64,000 nt of DNA from an uncultured Bacteroidia bacterium (GTDB taxonomy: Bacteria > Bacteroidota > Bacteroidia > Bacteroidales > UBA932). The position numbers and the translations under genes are program-made. Numbering within the stretch: position 1 is the stretch's first letter; the number at the start of each line of letters is the position of its first letter. The notes below the pieces were generated by a model. That model saw only the letters and a program-made list of their open reading frames with translations. It had not been told where the DNA came from and made no database searches. The DNA lies in contig CADAIT010000002.1 of NCBI GenBank assembly GCA_902788095.1, positions 11,764-75,763 of the forward strand. Reading direction: 5' to 3'. Positions 44,529 to 54,013 of this stretch are shown one piece after another.

Positions 44529-45929
44529 CTATTTATATCCTAACAGTTTCAGCATGCTGTCTGCCGACTGCTCCTCCGCAAATACGCTGGTAACCAGATT
44601 CCCTTCCTTGTCCCGGTCGATGAGGATGTGCCTGGGGGAAGGCATGAGGCAGTGCTTGATGCCGCCGAAGCCCGACAGGGCCTCCTGATACGCTCCCGTA
44701 TGGAAGAAACCGATATACAGGTTTTCCCGGCGGCTGCGGATGGTGGGCAGGAAGATGGCGTTGGCATGATAATCGGCATTGTAGAAGTCCTGGCTGTCGC
44801 AGGTGAGACCGCCCAGGAACACGCGCTGATACTCATCGTTCCACTTGTTGATGGGCAACAGGATGAAGCGCTGGTTCAAGCCCCAGGTATCCGGCAGGCA
44901 GGTCATGAAACTGTTGTCGATCATGTACCACTTCTCGCGGTCGTTCTGCTGCTTGATGTCCAGAATCTTGAAGATGGTGGCGCCGCTTTCTCCCACGGTG
45001 AAGGAGCCGAATTCCGTGAAGATGTCCGGCTCTTCCACGCCCATGGCATTGCAGGTGACCTTGATCTGGTTGATAATCTCTTCCACCATGTACTCGTAGT
45101 CGAACTCCTGGGCCAGGGAGGTCTTGTTGGGAAGACCGCCGCCGATATTGAGGCTGTCCAGCTCCGGGCAGATGGCCTTGAGTTCGCAGTACACCTTCAC
45201 GCACTTGGACAGTTCGTTCCAATAGTAAGCGGTGTCCCGGATACCGGTGTTGATGAAGAAATGCAGCATCTTCAGGTGGAAGTTGGGATACTTGGCCACC
45301 GTTTCACGATAGAATTTGAGGATGTCCGAATAGCGGATGCCCAGACGGGAGGTATAGAAATCGAAGTTGGGCTCTTCTTCCGAGGCAATGCGGATGCCCA
45401 TCATGGTATCCTCTTCGATAAGGTCCGCCAGGTCTTCGAACTCGTTCTTGTTGTCCAGCACGGGAATGATGTTCTTCCAGCCGTCCTTGCGCAGTTTCGC
45501 GATGTTCTGGATATACTGGGGGCGCTTGAAGCCGTTGCAGATGATGTAGAGCTCTTCCTTGTTCACCGACCCGTCGCGTCCCAGGGCTTCCACGAGGTCC
45601 AGGTCATAGGCCGATGAGGTTTCCAGATGCACGTCGTTCTTGAGGGCCTCGTGAACCACGAAGGCAAACTGGGAACTCTTGGTGCAGTAGCTATAGTGAT
45701 AATCTCCCTGATAGTCGGCCTTCGCCATGGCCACCTTGAACAGGCGTTTGGCACGTTGGATTTGCGAAGAAATTTTTGGCAAGTAAGTGATTTTGAGCGG
45801 CGTTCCGTATTTTTCAATGATTTCCATCAGGTCGATGTCATTGAACATAAGGTTTCCGTCCACCACCATGAACTCATCCTGCGGAAAGTCAAAGGTCTGG
45901 TCGATTAGGTCGATGTACTTGTTTTTCAT
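44529..45929 (-). CDS. speA: Arginine decarboxylase-like PLP enzyme (short type)
   Basis: It is a fold III PLP decarboxylase of the alanine-racemase/ODC class, probably converting arginine to agmatine for polyamine synthesis. The start ATG 45929 (MKNKYIDLIDQTFDFPQDEF) gives 466 residues, the length of the Bacteroidota form, shorter than the 630-residue E. coli SpeA. The PLP lysine is in HYSYCTKSSQ (about 93); the glycine-rich phosphate loop is LNIGGGLPN. FTEFGSFTVGESG and CDSQDFYNAD are the substrate-site region. It has its own promoter, divergent from tamL. Substrate preference between arginine and a related diamino acid is not provable here. Confidence 0.85.
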   Translation of the reverse strand: MKNKYIDLIDQTFDFPQDEFMVVDGNLMFNDIDLMEIIEKYGTPLKITYLPKISSQIQRAKRLFKVAMAKADYQGDYHYSYCTKSSQFAFVVHEALKNDVHLETSSAYDLDLVEALGRDGSVNKEELYIICNGFKRPQYIQNIAKLRKDGWKNIIPVLDNKNEFEDLADLIEEDTMMGIRIASEEEPNFDFYTSRLGIRYSDILKFYRETVAKYPNFHLKMLHFFINTGIRDTAYYWNELSKCVKVYCELKAICPELDSLNIGGGLPNKTSLAQEFDYEYMVEEIINQIKVTCNAMGVEEPDIFTEFGSFTVGESGATIFKILDIKQQNDREKWYMIDNSFMTCLPDTWGLNQRFILLPINKWNDEYQRVFLGGLTCDSQDFYNADYHANAIFLPTIRSRRENLYIGFFHTGAYQEALSGFGGIKHCLMPSPRHILIDRDKEGNLVTSVFAEEQSADSMLKLLGYK

Positions 45930-45959
45930 CCCTGCTATAAACTGTGTTAAAAAATCACG

Positions 45960-45967
45960 CAAATATA
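45960..45967 (-). promoter_or_regulatory. speA -7 box
   Basis: On the minus strand TATATTTG, 31 bases before the speA ATG. The predicted start near 45953 is divergent from tamL. Confidence 0.5.
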
Positions 45968-45979
45968 AGTAAAAAGTAT

Positions 45980-45987
45980 TACTTTTG
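45980..45987 (+). promoter_or_regulatory. tamL -7 box, near-leaderless
   Basis: TACTTTTG fits TAnnTTTG and ends 5 bases before the tamL ATG at 45993, so the transcript would start at or very near the initiation codon. Confidence 0.45.
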
Positions 45988-45992
45988 TAAGA

Positions 45993-48179
45993 ATGAAACG
46001 GAGGAAAGTCATATTTCTTTGCATTTGTGCGGTTTTGTCGGTCGCCTGCAGCGTTACCCGGTCGCTCAAAGACGGAGAATACCTCCTTCGCAAGAATCAG
46101 GTGAAGGTGGACGACCCCGGTTTCGACGCCGGCAGCCTCATGTCCTATATCGCCCAACGGCCCAACTCATACCTGCTCGGCGTAAACCCGCTGCTGTCCG
46201 TGTATAACTGGAGCGGGGAAGGCAAGACCAAACTGGGCCGGTTCGTGCAAAGCGTGGGCGTGGCGCCCGTGGTTTATGACCCCGCACTGGTGGAAAAGAG
46301 CATCGGCAGCATCGAGAACCACCTGCGCTATATCGGCTATTATGGTTCCCAGGTAGAGAGCCGGGTGCAGGTAAAGGGCCGCAAGGTGTACGTGAACTAT
46401 TATGTCGCGCTGGGGAAGCGCTATACCATCAGCGCCATCGACTATGACTTGCCGGAATATGGCAGCCTGAAGCAGGAATTCATGGAGGACCTGCCGCACA
46501 GTACCGTTGCGGTAGGGGATTATCTGGCGGAGAGCGACCTCGAAAAAGAGGCGGAGCGCAGCGCCCTGATGTACCGCAACAAAGGCTATTACGGCATGTC
46601 CAAGAGCTATTATTTCTTCGAGGCCGATACCTTGTCGCGTGACGGGACCGCCAAGCTCCGGTACAACATCCGCGACTACGCCCTCGGAGATCCGGCTTCC
46701 ACCGCGCGCCAGCACCGGAAATTCACCCTGGACAAGGTGCAGATTACCCATCCGGAGAAGCTGAAAATCAGGCGCAGCACCCTGGAAAACATGAATACCC
46801 TGCGTCCCGGCCAGCCCTACAGCGAACAGGAAGTGAACACCACCTATACGCGCCTGGCCAACCTGGGCATGCTGTCCGGCGTAAACGTGAACATACAACC
46901 CAGCTCGGACAATACCGTAAATGCCGACATTTCGCTGCGAAACTCCCGCCTGCAATCCATCAAGGCCGACCTGGAAGGGTCTTTCAACTCTACGGGCCTG
47001 TTCGGCATTTCCCCGCAAATCAACTATTACCACAAAAACATCTTCCACGGGGGAGAACGGCTCAACGTGGGTATCAAGGGCAACTTCCAGTTCAAGCCCG
47101 GAGACAAAGCCTATTCCACGGAACTGGGTATCACCACATCCATCCGCTTCCCGCAGTTTCTGGGACTGCCCAACCGTATTTTCAAAGGCCCGTACATTCC
47201 AACCACGGACGTATCCCTGGCCTTTACCTACCAGGACCGGCCGGAATTCCGCCGCACCCTGATTACCACCGCAATTACTTACAACGGCCGCGTGGGGAAA
47301 GACTTCTATTACCAGTTTTCGCCCTTCCGTCTCAATATCGCGCGCCTGTTCAACATCAACACAGAATTCCTCTCCCAAATCATCATTGCCAACCCCTTTA
47401 TCATGAATGCCTATATGGGCCGCTTCGACCAAGGGGTAAACGGTATGGTATATTACACCACCAACGCTTCCGCCGTTCCGCTTACTTCCTATCACTACGT
47501 CCGCTTCGGCGTGGACCTTTCCGGCAACTTTCTCAGCCTGTTCAACAAGCTGATGCCCGTGGACGAGGCCGGCATGCGAACCATCTGGTCCACGCCCTAT
47601 GCCCAATATGTGCGTGCCGAACTCAATGTGGGCAAGGTGTTTCGCTTTGGTGCCGAGGAGCAGCACGCCCTCGCCCTGCACCTGGTGGCCGGCGCCGGTT
47701 ACGGCTATGGCAATTCGAGCACAATGCCTGTAGAGAAGCTGTTTTACTGCGGTGGCTCCACGTCCATGCGCGGCTGGCAGGCCCGCACCCTGGGACCGGG
47801 CAATTCGGAGCTCCTAACGGTCTTCTCCATTCCCAGCCAAATCGGCGACATGAAACTGGAGGCCAATGTCGAGTACCGTTTTCCCCTCGTATGGAAACTG
47901 GAAGGAGCGCTCTTTGTCGATGCCGGCAATATCTGGAATATCCCCCGCAAGGAAGTGAACGATACGACGGGGGTCTTCAGTTTCAATAACTTAGGGGAAT
48001 CCATCGGCCTGGACTGGGGCCTCGGCATCCGTATGAACCTGGGCTTTCTGCTCATCCGCGTCGATGGCGGCCTCCGGCTCCACGACCCCGCCCGGGCGGA
48101 AGGCAATCGTTGGGTTCCCGTCCGCGAGTGGTTCCCGAAGAACTACGCCATCCACTTCGGCGTGGGTTATCCTTTCTGA
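45993..48179 (+). CDS. tamL: TamL: lipoprotein BamA/TamA-family outer-membrane protein
   Basis: TamL is the lipidated Bacteroidota counterpart of TamA, an Omp85-family barrel that works with TamB in outer-membrane biogenesis. The 728-residue protein has a lipoprotein signal (MKRRKVIFLCICAVLSVACS, cysteine at 19) followed by the family phrase SLKDGEYLLRKNQV. POTRA domains follow (about 100-320: YTISAIDYDLPEYG, FTLDKVQITHPEKL). The 16-strand barrel has the FYCGGSTSMRGW (RGF-type) loop near 585 and a C-terminal strand ending in F. The stop overlaps the convergent rarA by 13 bases. No tamB is visible in the window. Confidence 0.9.
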   Translation: MKRRKVIFLCICAVLSVACSVTRSLKDGEYLLRKNQVKVDDPGFDAGSLMSYIAQRPNSYLLGVNPLLSVYNWSGEGKTKLGRFVQSVGVAPVVYDPALVEKSIGSIENHLRYIGYYGSQVESRVQVKGRKVYVNYYVALGKRYTISAIDYDLPEYGSLKQEFMEDLPHSTVAVGDYLAESDLEKEAERSALMYRNKGYYGMSKSYYFFEADTLSRDGTAKLRYNIRDYALGDPASTARQHRKFTLDKVQITHPEKLKIRRSTLENMNTLRPGQPYSEQEVNTTYTRLANLGMLSGVNVNIQPSSDNTVNADISLRNSRLQSIKADLEGSFNSTGLFGISPQINYYHKNIFHGGERLNVGIKGNFQFKPGDKAYSTELGITTSIRFPQFLGLPNRIFKGPYIPTTDVSLAFTYQDRPEFRRTLITTAITYNGRVGKDFYYQFSPFRLNIARLFNINTEFLSQIIIANPFIMNAYMGRFDQGVNGMVYYTTNASAVPLTSYHYVRFGVDLSGNFLSLFNKLMPVDEAGMRTIWSTPYAQYVRAELNVGKVFRFGAEEQHALALHLVAGAGYGYGNSSTMPVEKLFYCGGSTSMRGWQARTLGPGNSELLTVFSIPSQIGDMKLEANVEYRFPLVWKLEGALFVDAGNIWNIPRKEVNDTTGVFSFNNLGESIGLDWGLGIRMNLGFLLIRVDGGLRLHDPARAEGNRWVPVREWFPKNYAIHFGVGYPF

Positions 48180-49468
48180 TAATACTTGGGCCAGCAGGCT
48201 TCGAGATAGGCCCGGAGCACGTTTTCGTGCTTGTTGGGCTGGGGTTCATAGAACACCGTTCCGCGAAGGGCGTCCGGCAGGAACTCCATATCCACAAAAT
48301 GGCCGGGATAGTCATGGGCGTACTTGTAACCGTCGCTGTAGCCCAGTTCCTCCATCAGTTTGGTAGGCGCGTTCCGGATGGGGAGGGGGACAGGCAGGTT
48401 GCCCGTCTCCTTCACCTTGGCCAGGGCATTTTCCAGGGCCATGTAGGAACCGTTGCTCTTGGGGGAGGAGGCCAGATATACGGTGGTTTCCGCCAGGGGA
48501 ATCCGGCCTTCCGGCATGCCGATTTTGCTTACGACCTCAAAGCAGGCGTTGGCCAGCAGCAAGGCATTGGGATTCGCAAGCCCTACGTCCTCGGATGCGC
48601 TCAGGCACAGCCGGCGGGCGATGAACAAGGGGTCCTCACCCCCGTCAATCATGCGCGCCAGATAATAAATGGCCGCATTGGGGTCGCTGCCGCGGATACT
48701 TTTGATAAAGGCCGATATAATGTCATAGTGCATCTCGCCATCCTTGTCATATATCGCCATGTTTTCCTGCACCGAGGCCGTTACCGAAGCGTTGTCAATT
48801 ACGATGGGAGACTGCCCGCCCAGGGCGTCCACTACCAGTTCCAGCACATTGAGCAGCTTGCGGGCGTCGCCGCCGCTGTAGCGCATCAGGGCTTCGCTCT
48901 CCTTTACCTGAATATCCTTTTCCTTCAGCAGGACGTCTTCCTTCAGCGCACGGTCCAGCAGAATTTGCAAATCGCTCTTTTCAAGCGGTTTAAGTACAAA
49001 CACCTGGCAGCGGGAGAGCAGGGGGGTGATGACCTCGAAAGAGGGATTCTCCGTTGTCGCGCCTATCAGGACAATCGTGCCGTTTTCCACGGCGCCCAAG
49101 AGGGCATCCTGCTGGGCCTTGTTGAAACGGTGGATTTCGTCGATAAATAGGATGGGCGCCCCTTTTTGCCGAAAAAGGGCGTTTCCCTGCGCCTTGTCAA
49201 ACACTTCGCGGACATCTTTCACCCCGGCAGTCACTGCCGAAAGTGTGTAGAAATCGCGGTCCAGCGTTTCCGCAATGATATGCGCCAAGGTCGTTTTTCC
49301 TACGCCGGGAGGTCCCCAGAGGATGAACGAGCTCAGGTTGCCGCTCTCAATCATCTTGCGCAGGATACAACCCTGGCCCACCAAATGCTGCTGTCCCACG
49401 TATTGGGCCAGTGTCCGGGGCCGCATCCGTTCCGGAAGGGGAGGCAAGAGGGAGGATTGGGCGCTCAT
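48167..49468 (-). CDS. rarA: Replication-associated recombination protein RarA
   Basis: RarA is a clamp-loader-like AAA+ ATPase that acts at stalled forks. The 433-residue protein has [20 protein letters not shown] at the start, Walker [13 protein letters not shown] (about 50), Walker [20 protein letters not shown] (about 105), sensor 1 [10 protein letters not shown], and the MgsA C-terminal tetramerisation region ([28 protein letters not shown]). It overlaps the tamL end by 13 bases and lies immediately after the acetyltransferase gene. Confidence 0.95.
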   Translation of the reverse strand: MSAQSSLLPPLPERMRPRTLAQYVGQQHLVGQGCILRKMIESGNLSSFILWGPPGVGKTTLAHIIAETLDRDFYTLSAVTAGVKDVREVFDKAQGNALFRQKGAPILFIDEIHRFNKAQQDALLGAVENGTIVLIGATTENPSFEVITPLLSRCQVFVLKPLEKSDLQILLDRALKEDVLLKEKDIQVKESEALMRYSGGDARKLLNVLELVVDALGGQSPIVIDNASVTASVQENMAIYDKDGEMHYDIISAFIKSIRGSDPNAAIYYLARMIDGGEDPLFIARRLCLSASEDVGLANPNALLLANACFEVVSKIGMPEGRIPLAETTVYLASSPKSNGSYMALENALAKVKETGNLPVPLPIRNAPTKLMEELGYSDGYKYAHDYPGHFVDMEFLPDALRGTVFYEPQPNKHENVLRAYLEACWPKYYQKG

Positions 49469-50599
49469 TTAGATTTCTTTGCCGAATACACGGCGGCGAC
49501 GTTTGAATTCCTTCTGGTAGATGTTCCAGATATTTTGCACCGATGCGTTGGTTTCCATCTCCGCGTTGGATTCACCGTATTTGAAGCCGCCTTTTATGAG
49601 ATTGGGTATGATTTCGTTGAACAGCATGGCATGTACGCCCCGGTTCCGATAGTCCGGGTCCACGGCGATCAGCATGAGTTCCAGGGCTTCTTCGTGCTTG
49701 ATGTACATGGATTTGACCAGGTGCCACCAACCGGTGGGGAACAGGTACCCATTGCCTTTTTTTACGGCATGGGCGATGGAAGGCATGGTGACCGCAAGGG
49801 CCACCAGCTTGCCGTCGGCGTCTTCCACCACCGTAAGGTATTTCATGTCCAGGATGCCCAGGAAGGAATCGATATAGTGATTGATTACTTCCGGAGGAAG
49901 CACGGTGAAATCGAAGAGCGTGCAGTAGGTCCGATTCACCAGGTCGAAGAGTTTGCGGCCGTATCCGCCCTGTTTGATTTCTTTTTTGCTGACCTTGCGG
50001 ATGTGCAGGTTGTAACGTTCAGAAACCAGTTTGGCGGCCTTCACCACCTTTTCCGGAACCTGGTCGGGGACAAATATGCGATACTCCAGCCAGTCGTTGA
50101 CTTTTTGCATGCCCAGCGCCTCGAAATGTTCACCGTAATACGGATAATTGTACTTGAGCATGAAGGAGGAAATGTCGTCGAAGCCTTCCACGACGCATCC
50201 TTCGTTGTCAAAATCGGTGAATCCAAGGGGACCGGCGATACTGGTCATGCCGTTTTCCTTGCCGAATGCAATGACGGCATCTATCAGCGCCTTGGAAACT
50301 TCTTTGTCGTCAATGAAATCTACCCAGCCGAAACGGACCTCTGCATGATTCCAGTCGCGGTTGGCGATATGGTTGATGATGGCTGCGATGCGTCCCACCA
50401 GCTTGCCGTCTTTGTATGCCAGGAACTTGCGGGAAAGCGCGTACTTGTCCATGGGATTCTTCCCGGAATCCAGCGTGGTCATTTCGTCCGCATACAGGTT
50501 GGGGACATAATATGGGCAGTTTTTGTACAGTTCGAGGGGGAACTTGACAAACTTCTTGAGTTCCGCTCTGGTTTCGACCGTTTTAATTTCTACTGACAT
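49469..50599 (-). CDS. GNAT-fold acetyltransferase-like protein
   Basis: The start is ATG 50599 (MSVEIKTVETRAELKKFVKF), giving 376 residues; an ATG at 50614 is possible because the promoter start is near 50618. Two related halves appear. The first has AYKDGKLVGRIAAIINH and FGWVDFIDD (about 60-95), the second VVEDADGKLVALAVTMP and LMLIAVDPDYRNRGVHAML (about 265-340), the latter being the GNAT acetyl-CoA motif (RNRGVH in place of RGxGxG). Proteins of this type are common in Bacteroidota with unknown substrates. The stop abuts rarA. Confidence 0.75.
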   Translation of the reverse strand: MSVEIKTVETRAELKKFVKFPLELYKNCPYYVPNLYADEMTTLDSGKNPMDKYALSRKFLAYKDGKLVGRIAAIINHIANRDWNHAEVRFGWVDFIDDKEVSKALIDAVIAFGKENGMTSIAGPLGFTDFDNEGCVVEGFDDISSFMLKYNYPYYGEHFEALGMQKVNDWLEYRIFVPDQVPEKVVKAAKLVSERYNLHIRKVSKKEIKQGGYGRKLFDLVNRTYCTLFDFTVLPPEVINHYIDSFLGILDMKYLTVVEDADGKLVALAVTMPSIAHAVKKGNGYLFPTGWWHLVKSMYIKHEEALELMLIAVDPDYRNRGVHAMLFNEIIPNLIKGGFKYGESNAEMETNASVQNIWNIYQKEFKRRRRVFGKEI

Positions 50600-50624
50600 G
50601 TTGTGTTTAGGCATATTTAGCTTA

Positions 50625-50632
50625 CAAATATA
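50625..50632 (-). promoter_or_regulatory. -7 box of the acetyltransferase-rarA transcript
   Basis: On the minus strand TATATTTG, with predicted start near 50618 and a leader of about 19 bases to ATG 50599. Confidence 0.5.
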
Positions 50633-50648
50633 AGTATTTTTGCCTGAA

Positions 50649-50682
50649 TAAAAAACGCAGTGCCTGTAAAAAGACACTGCGT
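50649..50682 (-). terminator. Terminator of the barrel-lipoprotein pair
   Basis: On the minus strand ACGCAGTGTC, loop TTTTTACA, GGCACTGCGT (plus 50655-50682, one mismatch), then TTTTTTATT. It lies 25 bases after the lipoprotein stop and directly upstream of the next promoter. Confidence 0.8.
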
Positions 50683-50707
50683 GAGGCAGGGGAGAGGACG
50701 ATTCTCC

Positions 50708-51562
50708 TTATTGTGCGGGTGAAAGGATGAAGCGGACCTTTCCTTTGTACGTCCTGGAATTGGAAGACACTTCGGCATCCAGGCTGAATTCAATCTGATT
50801 CTTGCCCAGGCCGGGATTGGTGTTGATGGTGCCGCTGGCCTTGCCGCTGAAGAGTTCGATGCCGATGGCGCCGGAGAGTTCATAGTTGATCTTGCCGTTC
50901 TCGGAGAGGGACATCGTTCCGACCAGCGAAGGTTTGGAAGTAAAAGCGATTTCAACGGTTTTGGCCATGGTGAAGTTGATTTCTTTCACCACGTATCCGG
51001 CCACGGCCTCGTCCTTGAGGTCGACGTTGCCTTTCTGCTCCAGTTCCTTCAGAATGGCAGGAATGTCACAGCCGTCTTTGACGACGCCTACACTGGTTTT
51101 ACCGTCGAAGGAAACGGAAACATCCGTTTTGTCAATGCGCCAGGCACGGGCTAAAGTGGTATAGAAATCGTTAGCCGGGAAGATAGGGGCCTCCGTAAAG
51201 GAAACGACAATGTCCTCGCCGCTGGTTCTCTTGATGGTTACCTGATTACCGTTGATGGTGACGGTACCAAAGCCGTTCAGGGTATATACGTTGCCCGCCA
51301 CAGTGTAAAGGCCACGGATGAATTCCACGGATTCGTCGGCTTTTATTATCTGATTACGGACAATATAACGGCCGCTCTCGGTGAATTCCACGAAGTCGAT
51401 ACCGGGATTACTGGAAGAACTGTCCAGCAGGAGTTTCTTGGCCTGTGCCGCATGCTGGGGAGCGGGAAGCACCACGCCAGAAGAAGAAGAGGAAGTCTTA
51501 TCGCATGAAGCGGTGAAAAACAGGGCTGTCGCAGCAGCTGCGAGGAAGAGTATTTTTTTCAT
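50708..51562 (-). CDS. Lipoprotein of unknown function (beta-rich)
   Basis: This 284-residue protein has a lipoprotein signal (MKKILFLAAAATALFFTASC, cysteine at 20), then a serine-rich spacer. Repeated beta strands follow, forming perhaps a two-domain barrel or propeller-like fold (GNVYTLNGFGTVTINGNQVT, MSLSENGKINYELSGAIGIE). I do not recognise a family with certainty; small DUF4925-type lipoproteins of the phylum are similar in layout. It begins 29 bases after the barrel protein and shares its terminator, so the two probably act together at the outer membrane. Confidence 0.75.
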   Translation of the reverse strand: MKKILFLAAAATALFFTASCDKTSSSSSGVVLPAPQHAAQAKKLLLDSSSSNPGIDFVEFTESGRYIVRNQIIKADESVEFIRGLYTVAGNVYTLNGFGTVTINGNQVTIKRTSGEDIVVSFTEAPIFPANDFYTTLARAWRIDKTDVSVSFDGKTSVGVVKDGCDIPAILKELEQKGNVDLKDEAVAGYVVKEINFTMAKTVEIAFTSKPSLVGTMSLSENGKINYELSGAIGIELFSGKASGTINTNPGLGKNQIEFSLDAEVSSNSRTYKGKVRFILSPAQ

Positions 51563-51591
51563 AGTATTAAATATAACTTATTAATTATCAG

Positions 51592-52392
51592 TTAGAAAAT
51601 GGGAATGAAGACATTGAGTTTCAGCATGGGCATCACGGGAATTTTGCTCACGGAATCCACAGCGCCCTTGTCCTGGTTGTCCAGCATGGCGCTGGTCAGG
51701 AGCACCGGCTTTCCATTCTCGTTGAGGGTATAGTCGTATGACTGCAGTTTGGCATTTCCGGTGTAAATCACACCCATGTCGAAGGTGACGCTGACGCGTT
51801 TGTCGTGACGGATGGGACGGCCGAAACCGATGCCCAGGTACGGACGGACGACATTGTAGGAGACATCGGCAAAGCAATGGCCATTTTTATCCGAGGAAAT
51901 GCGGGACGCTGAATTGTCTTTCTGCAGTTCGAAATAATAGCTGGCATATTCGTCGGAACGGAGCACCTTGCTCATGTCAACATCGGCAGCGAGAAACTTG
52001 GGGTCGCAGAAATAGAGGCCCACGGTGAAGTGGAAAGGCGTGTTTTTGCCGGGGAAAATGTCGAACAGCAACTTGCCGCCGCCTAAATTGAAATAGGTTT
52101 TGGCCGACACGGCTTCACGAAGCGGACGGACGTCGTTTTCGTTTATCTTGATGGTTTCGGGAATGCTTGAGAATGAAGAGCCTTTGAAACCCAGCACCGG
52201 AGGTATGAAGAGGGAATAGCCCGCATGGATTTGCACATACGGAGTCAGGTTGGTGGCAACTTCCACACCAATACCATCCAGACCGATGGTAGGAGCGACA
52301 GACAGATGCGTAAAAATCTGATTGTCCTGTGCGCGCACGCAAAAGACCGAAAGAGTAAGCAGCGCTGTAATGAGAGCGAACGTTTTTTTCAT
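51592..52392 (-). CDS. Putative outer-membrane beta-barrel protein
   Basis: The start is ATG 52392, with a signal peptide (MKKTFALITALLTLSVFCVR, cut before QDNQ), giving 266 residues. It consists of alternating strands (FTHLSVAPTIGLDGIGVEVA, YVQIHAGYSLFIPPVLGF, FHFTVGLYFC, YLGIGFGRPI, VTFDMGVIYTG) and ends in phenylalanine (VFIPIF), as required by BAM. This is the small PorT-like barrel class. An extension upstream would read through the divergent promoter region. It forms a pair with the downstream lipoprotein. The function is unknown. Confidence 0.8.
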   Translation of the reverse strand: MKKTFALITALLTLSVFCVRAQDNQIFTHLSVAPTIGLDGIGVEVATNLTPYVQIHAGYSLFIPPVLGFKGSSFSSIPETIKINENDVRPLREAVSAKTYFNLGGGKLLFDIFPGKNTPFHFTVGLYFCDPKFLAADVDMSKVLRSDEYASYYFELQKDNSASRISSDKNGHCFADVSYNVVRPYLGIGFGRPIRHDKRVSVTFDMGVIYTGNAKLQSYDYTLNENGKPVLLTSAMLDNQDKGAVDSVSKIPVMPMLKLNVFIPIF

Positions 52393-52554
52393 AGATTCGT
52401 TGTTTTTATTTTTGGCAAAAATACGAAAAATCTTTGCATCCACAACATAAAACCACTGAAATTGTTGCCTTTTGCTCTTGATTTTGCTCAAATGGTACTT
52501 TTTTCCTCAAAATAATTTTGACTACATTTGTTACACAATTTATATTATGTTAAC

Positions 52555-52585
52555 TTGTGCAAATAAAAAGTTTCCCCTACCTTTG
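52555..52585 (+). promoter_or_regulatory. Promoter of the RlmD-type gene
   Basis: TTG (52555-52557), 20 bases, TACCTTTG (52578-52585). Predicted start is near 52592, 12 bases before the ATG at 52604. A second perfect -7 box, TACATTTG, lies at 52523-52530. Confidence 0.7.
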
Positions 52586-52603
52586 TACGGCAATACAAAC
52601 AAT

Positions 52604-54013
52604 ATGTCCAAGAAAAGAATCGATCTCCTGCTGGAAAACGTCACCATCGAATCGGTGGCAGCCGAAGGCAAAACGCTCACACATGTGGACGGCATGGTGG
52701 TTTTCGTAGATTTCGCCGTGCCCGGAGACATTGTGGATATCCAGGTGTATAAAAAGAAGAAAAATTACATGGAAGGCTTCATCAAGCGCATTGTGAAGCC
52801 CTCGGAACACCGCCTGGAGCCTTTCTGCCAGCATTTTGGCGTATGTGGCGGGTGCCGATGGCAGCCTTTGCCCTATGAAATGCAGCTGGAAGCCAAACGC
52901 CGGCAAGTGGAAGACCAATTGGTACGCATCGGACACCTGGACGTGCCGGAAATCAGGCCCACACTCCCCTCCGAACGTATTCGGTTCTATCGTAACAAAC
53001 TGGAATTCAGCGCTTCCGACAAGCGCTGGTTGCTGAAGGACGAGGACCCGGCCGCCATTCCCGAAAACGACCGCATGGGCCTGGGCTTCCATGTGGGGAA
53101 ATTCTTCGACAAGGTCCTGGACATCAAGCAATGCCACCTGCAGCCGGAGCCGAGTAACGCTATTCGACTGTTTATCAAGCAATTCTGCATTGAAAACGGC
53201 TATGAATTCTACAATATACGGGAAAACCGGGGCTATTTCCGCAACATGTTTGTCCGTACCACGGAAAAAGGGGAAGTCATGCTTATCATTGTCTTCGCCT
53301 ATGAGGACGAAAAGCGCAGAAAAGCCCTTCTGGACGCACTGATTTCCCGTTTTCCCGCCATCAGCAGCCTGTATTACGTCATCAACGAGAAGGTGAACGA
53401 CTCTATATCCGACCAATCCCCTATCCTCTATCACGGGAACGAGGCCATTTACGAGGAAATGGAGGGACTGCGTTTCAAAATCGGCCCTAAATCCTTCTAC
53501 CAGACCAATTCCCTGCAGGCATACCGTCTGTACGGCGTAGCCCGGGAATTCGCCGCCCTTACGGGCAAAGAGGTGGTCTATGACCTTTATACCGGCACCG
53601 GCACCATCGCCCAGTTTGTAAGCAGAAAAGCCAGCAAAGTGATTGGTATTGAATATGTTCCGGAAGCCATAGAAGATGCCGAATGCAATGCTGCCGCCAA
53701 CGGCATCGGCAATTGTACTTTCTTTGCCGGCGACATGAAAGACGTGCTCAACGAGTCATTTATCCGCACCCACGGCAAACCGGATGTGATTATCCTGGAT
53801 CCGCCCCGGGCGGGTATCCACCCGGGCGTGGCCCATGTCATACTGAAAGCCGCCCCGCAGCGGATGGTGTATGTAAGCTGCAATCCTGCCTCCCAGGCAC
53901 GTGATTTGGCCATTTTGTGTCAGGATTACCGCATTACGGCCGTGCAGCCGGTAGATATGTTCCCACATACCATGCACGTGGAAAACGTGGTTGCACTGGA
54001 AAGGAAAGCCTGA
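52604..54013 (+). CDS. rlmD: 23S rRNA (uracil-5)-methyltransferase, RlmD/RumA type
   Basis: It makes 5-methyluridine in 23S rRNA. The start ATG 52604 (MSKKRIDLLLENVTIESVAA) is set by the promoter, giving 469 residues. It has the TRAM domain (about 1-65). The 4Fe-4S cysteines are in CQHFGVCGGCRWQPL (about 78-92). The SAM-binding domain has YDLYTGTGTIAQF (about 326) and IGIEYVPEAIEDA. The catalytic loop DPPRAGIHPG is near 400 and the nucleophilic cysteine in YVSCNPASQARD. Which uridine is modified cannot be told; RlmD-like paralogues exist in the phylum. Confidence 0.92.
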   Translation: MSKKRIDLLLENVTIESVAAEGKTLTHVDGMVVFVDFAVPGDIVDIQVYKKKKNYMEGFIKRIVKPSEHRLEPFCQHFGVCGGCRWQPLPYEMQLEAKRRQVEDQLVRIGHLDVPEIRPTLPSERIRFYRNKLEFSASDKRWLLKDEDPAAIPENDRMGLGFHVGKFFDKVLDIKQCHLQPEPSNAIRLFIKQFCIENGYEFYNIRENRGYFRNMFVRTTEKGEVMLIIVFAYEDEKRRKALLDALISRFPAISSLYYVINEKVNDSISDQSPILYHGNEAIYEEMEGLRFKIGPKSFYQTNSLQAYRLYGVAREFAALTGKEVVYDLYTGTGTIAQFVSRKASKVIGIEYVPEAIEDAECNAAANGIGNCTFFAGDMKDVLNESFIRTHGKPDVIILDPPRAGIHPGVAHVILKAAPQRMVYVSCNPASQARDLAILCQDYRITAVQPVDMFPHTMHVENVVALERKA

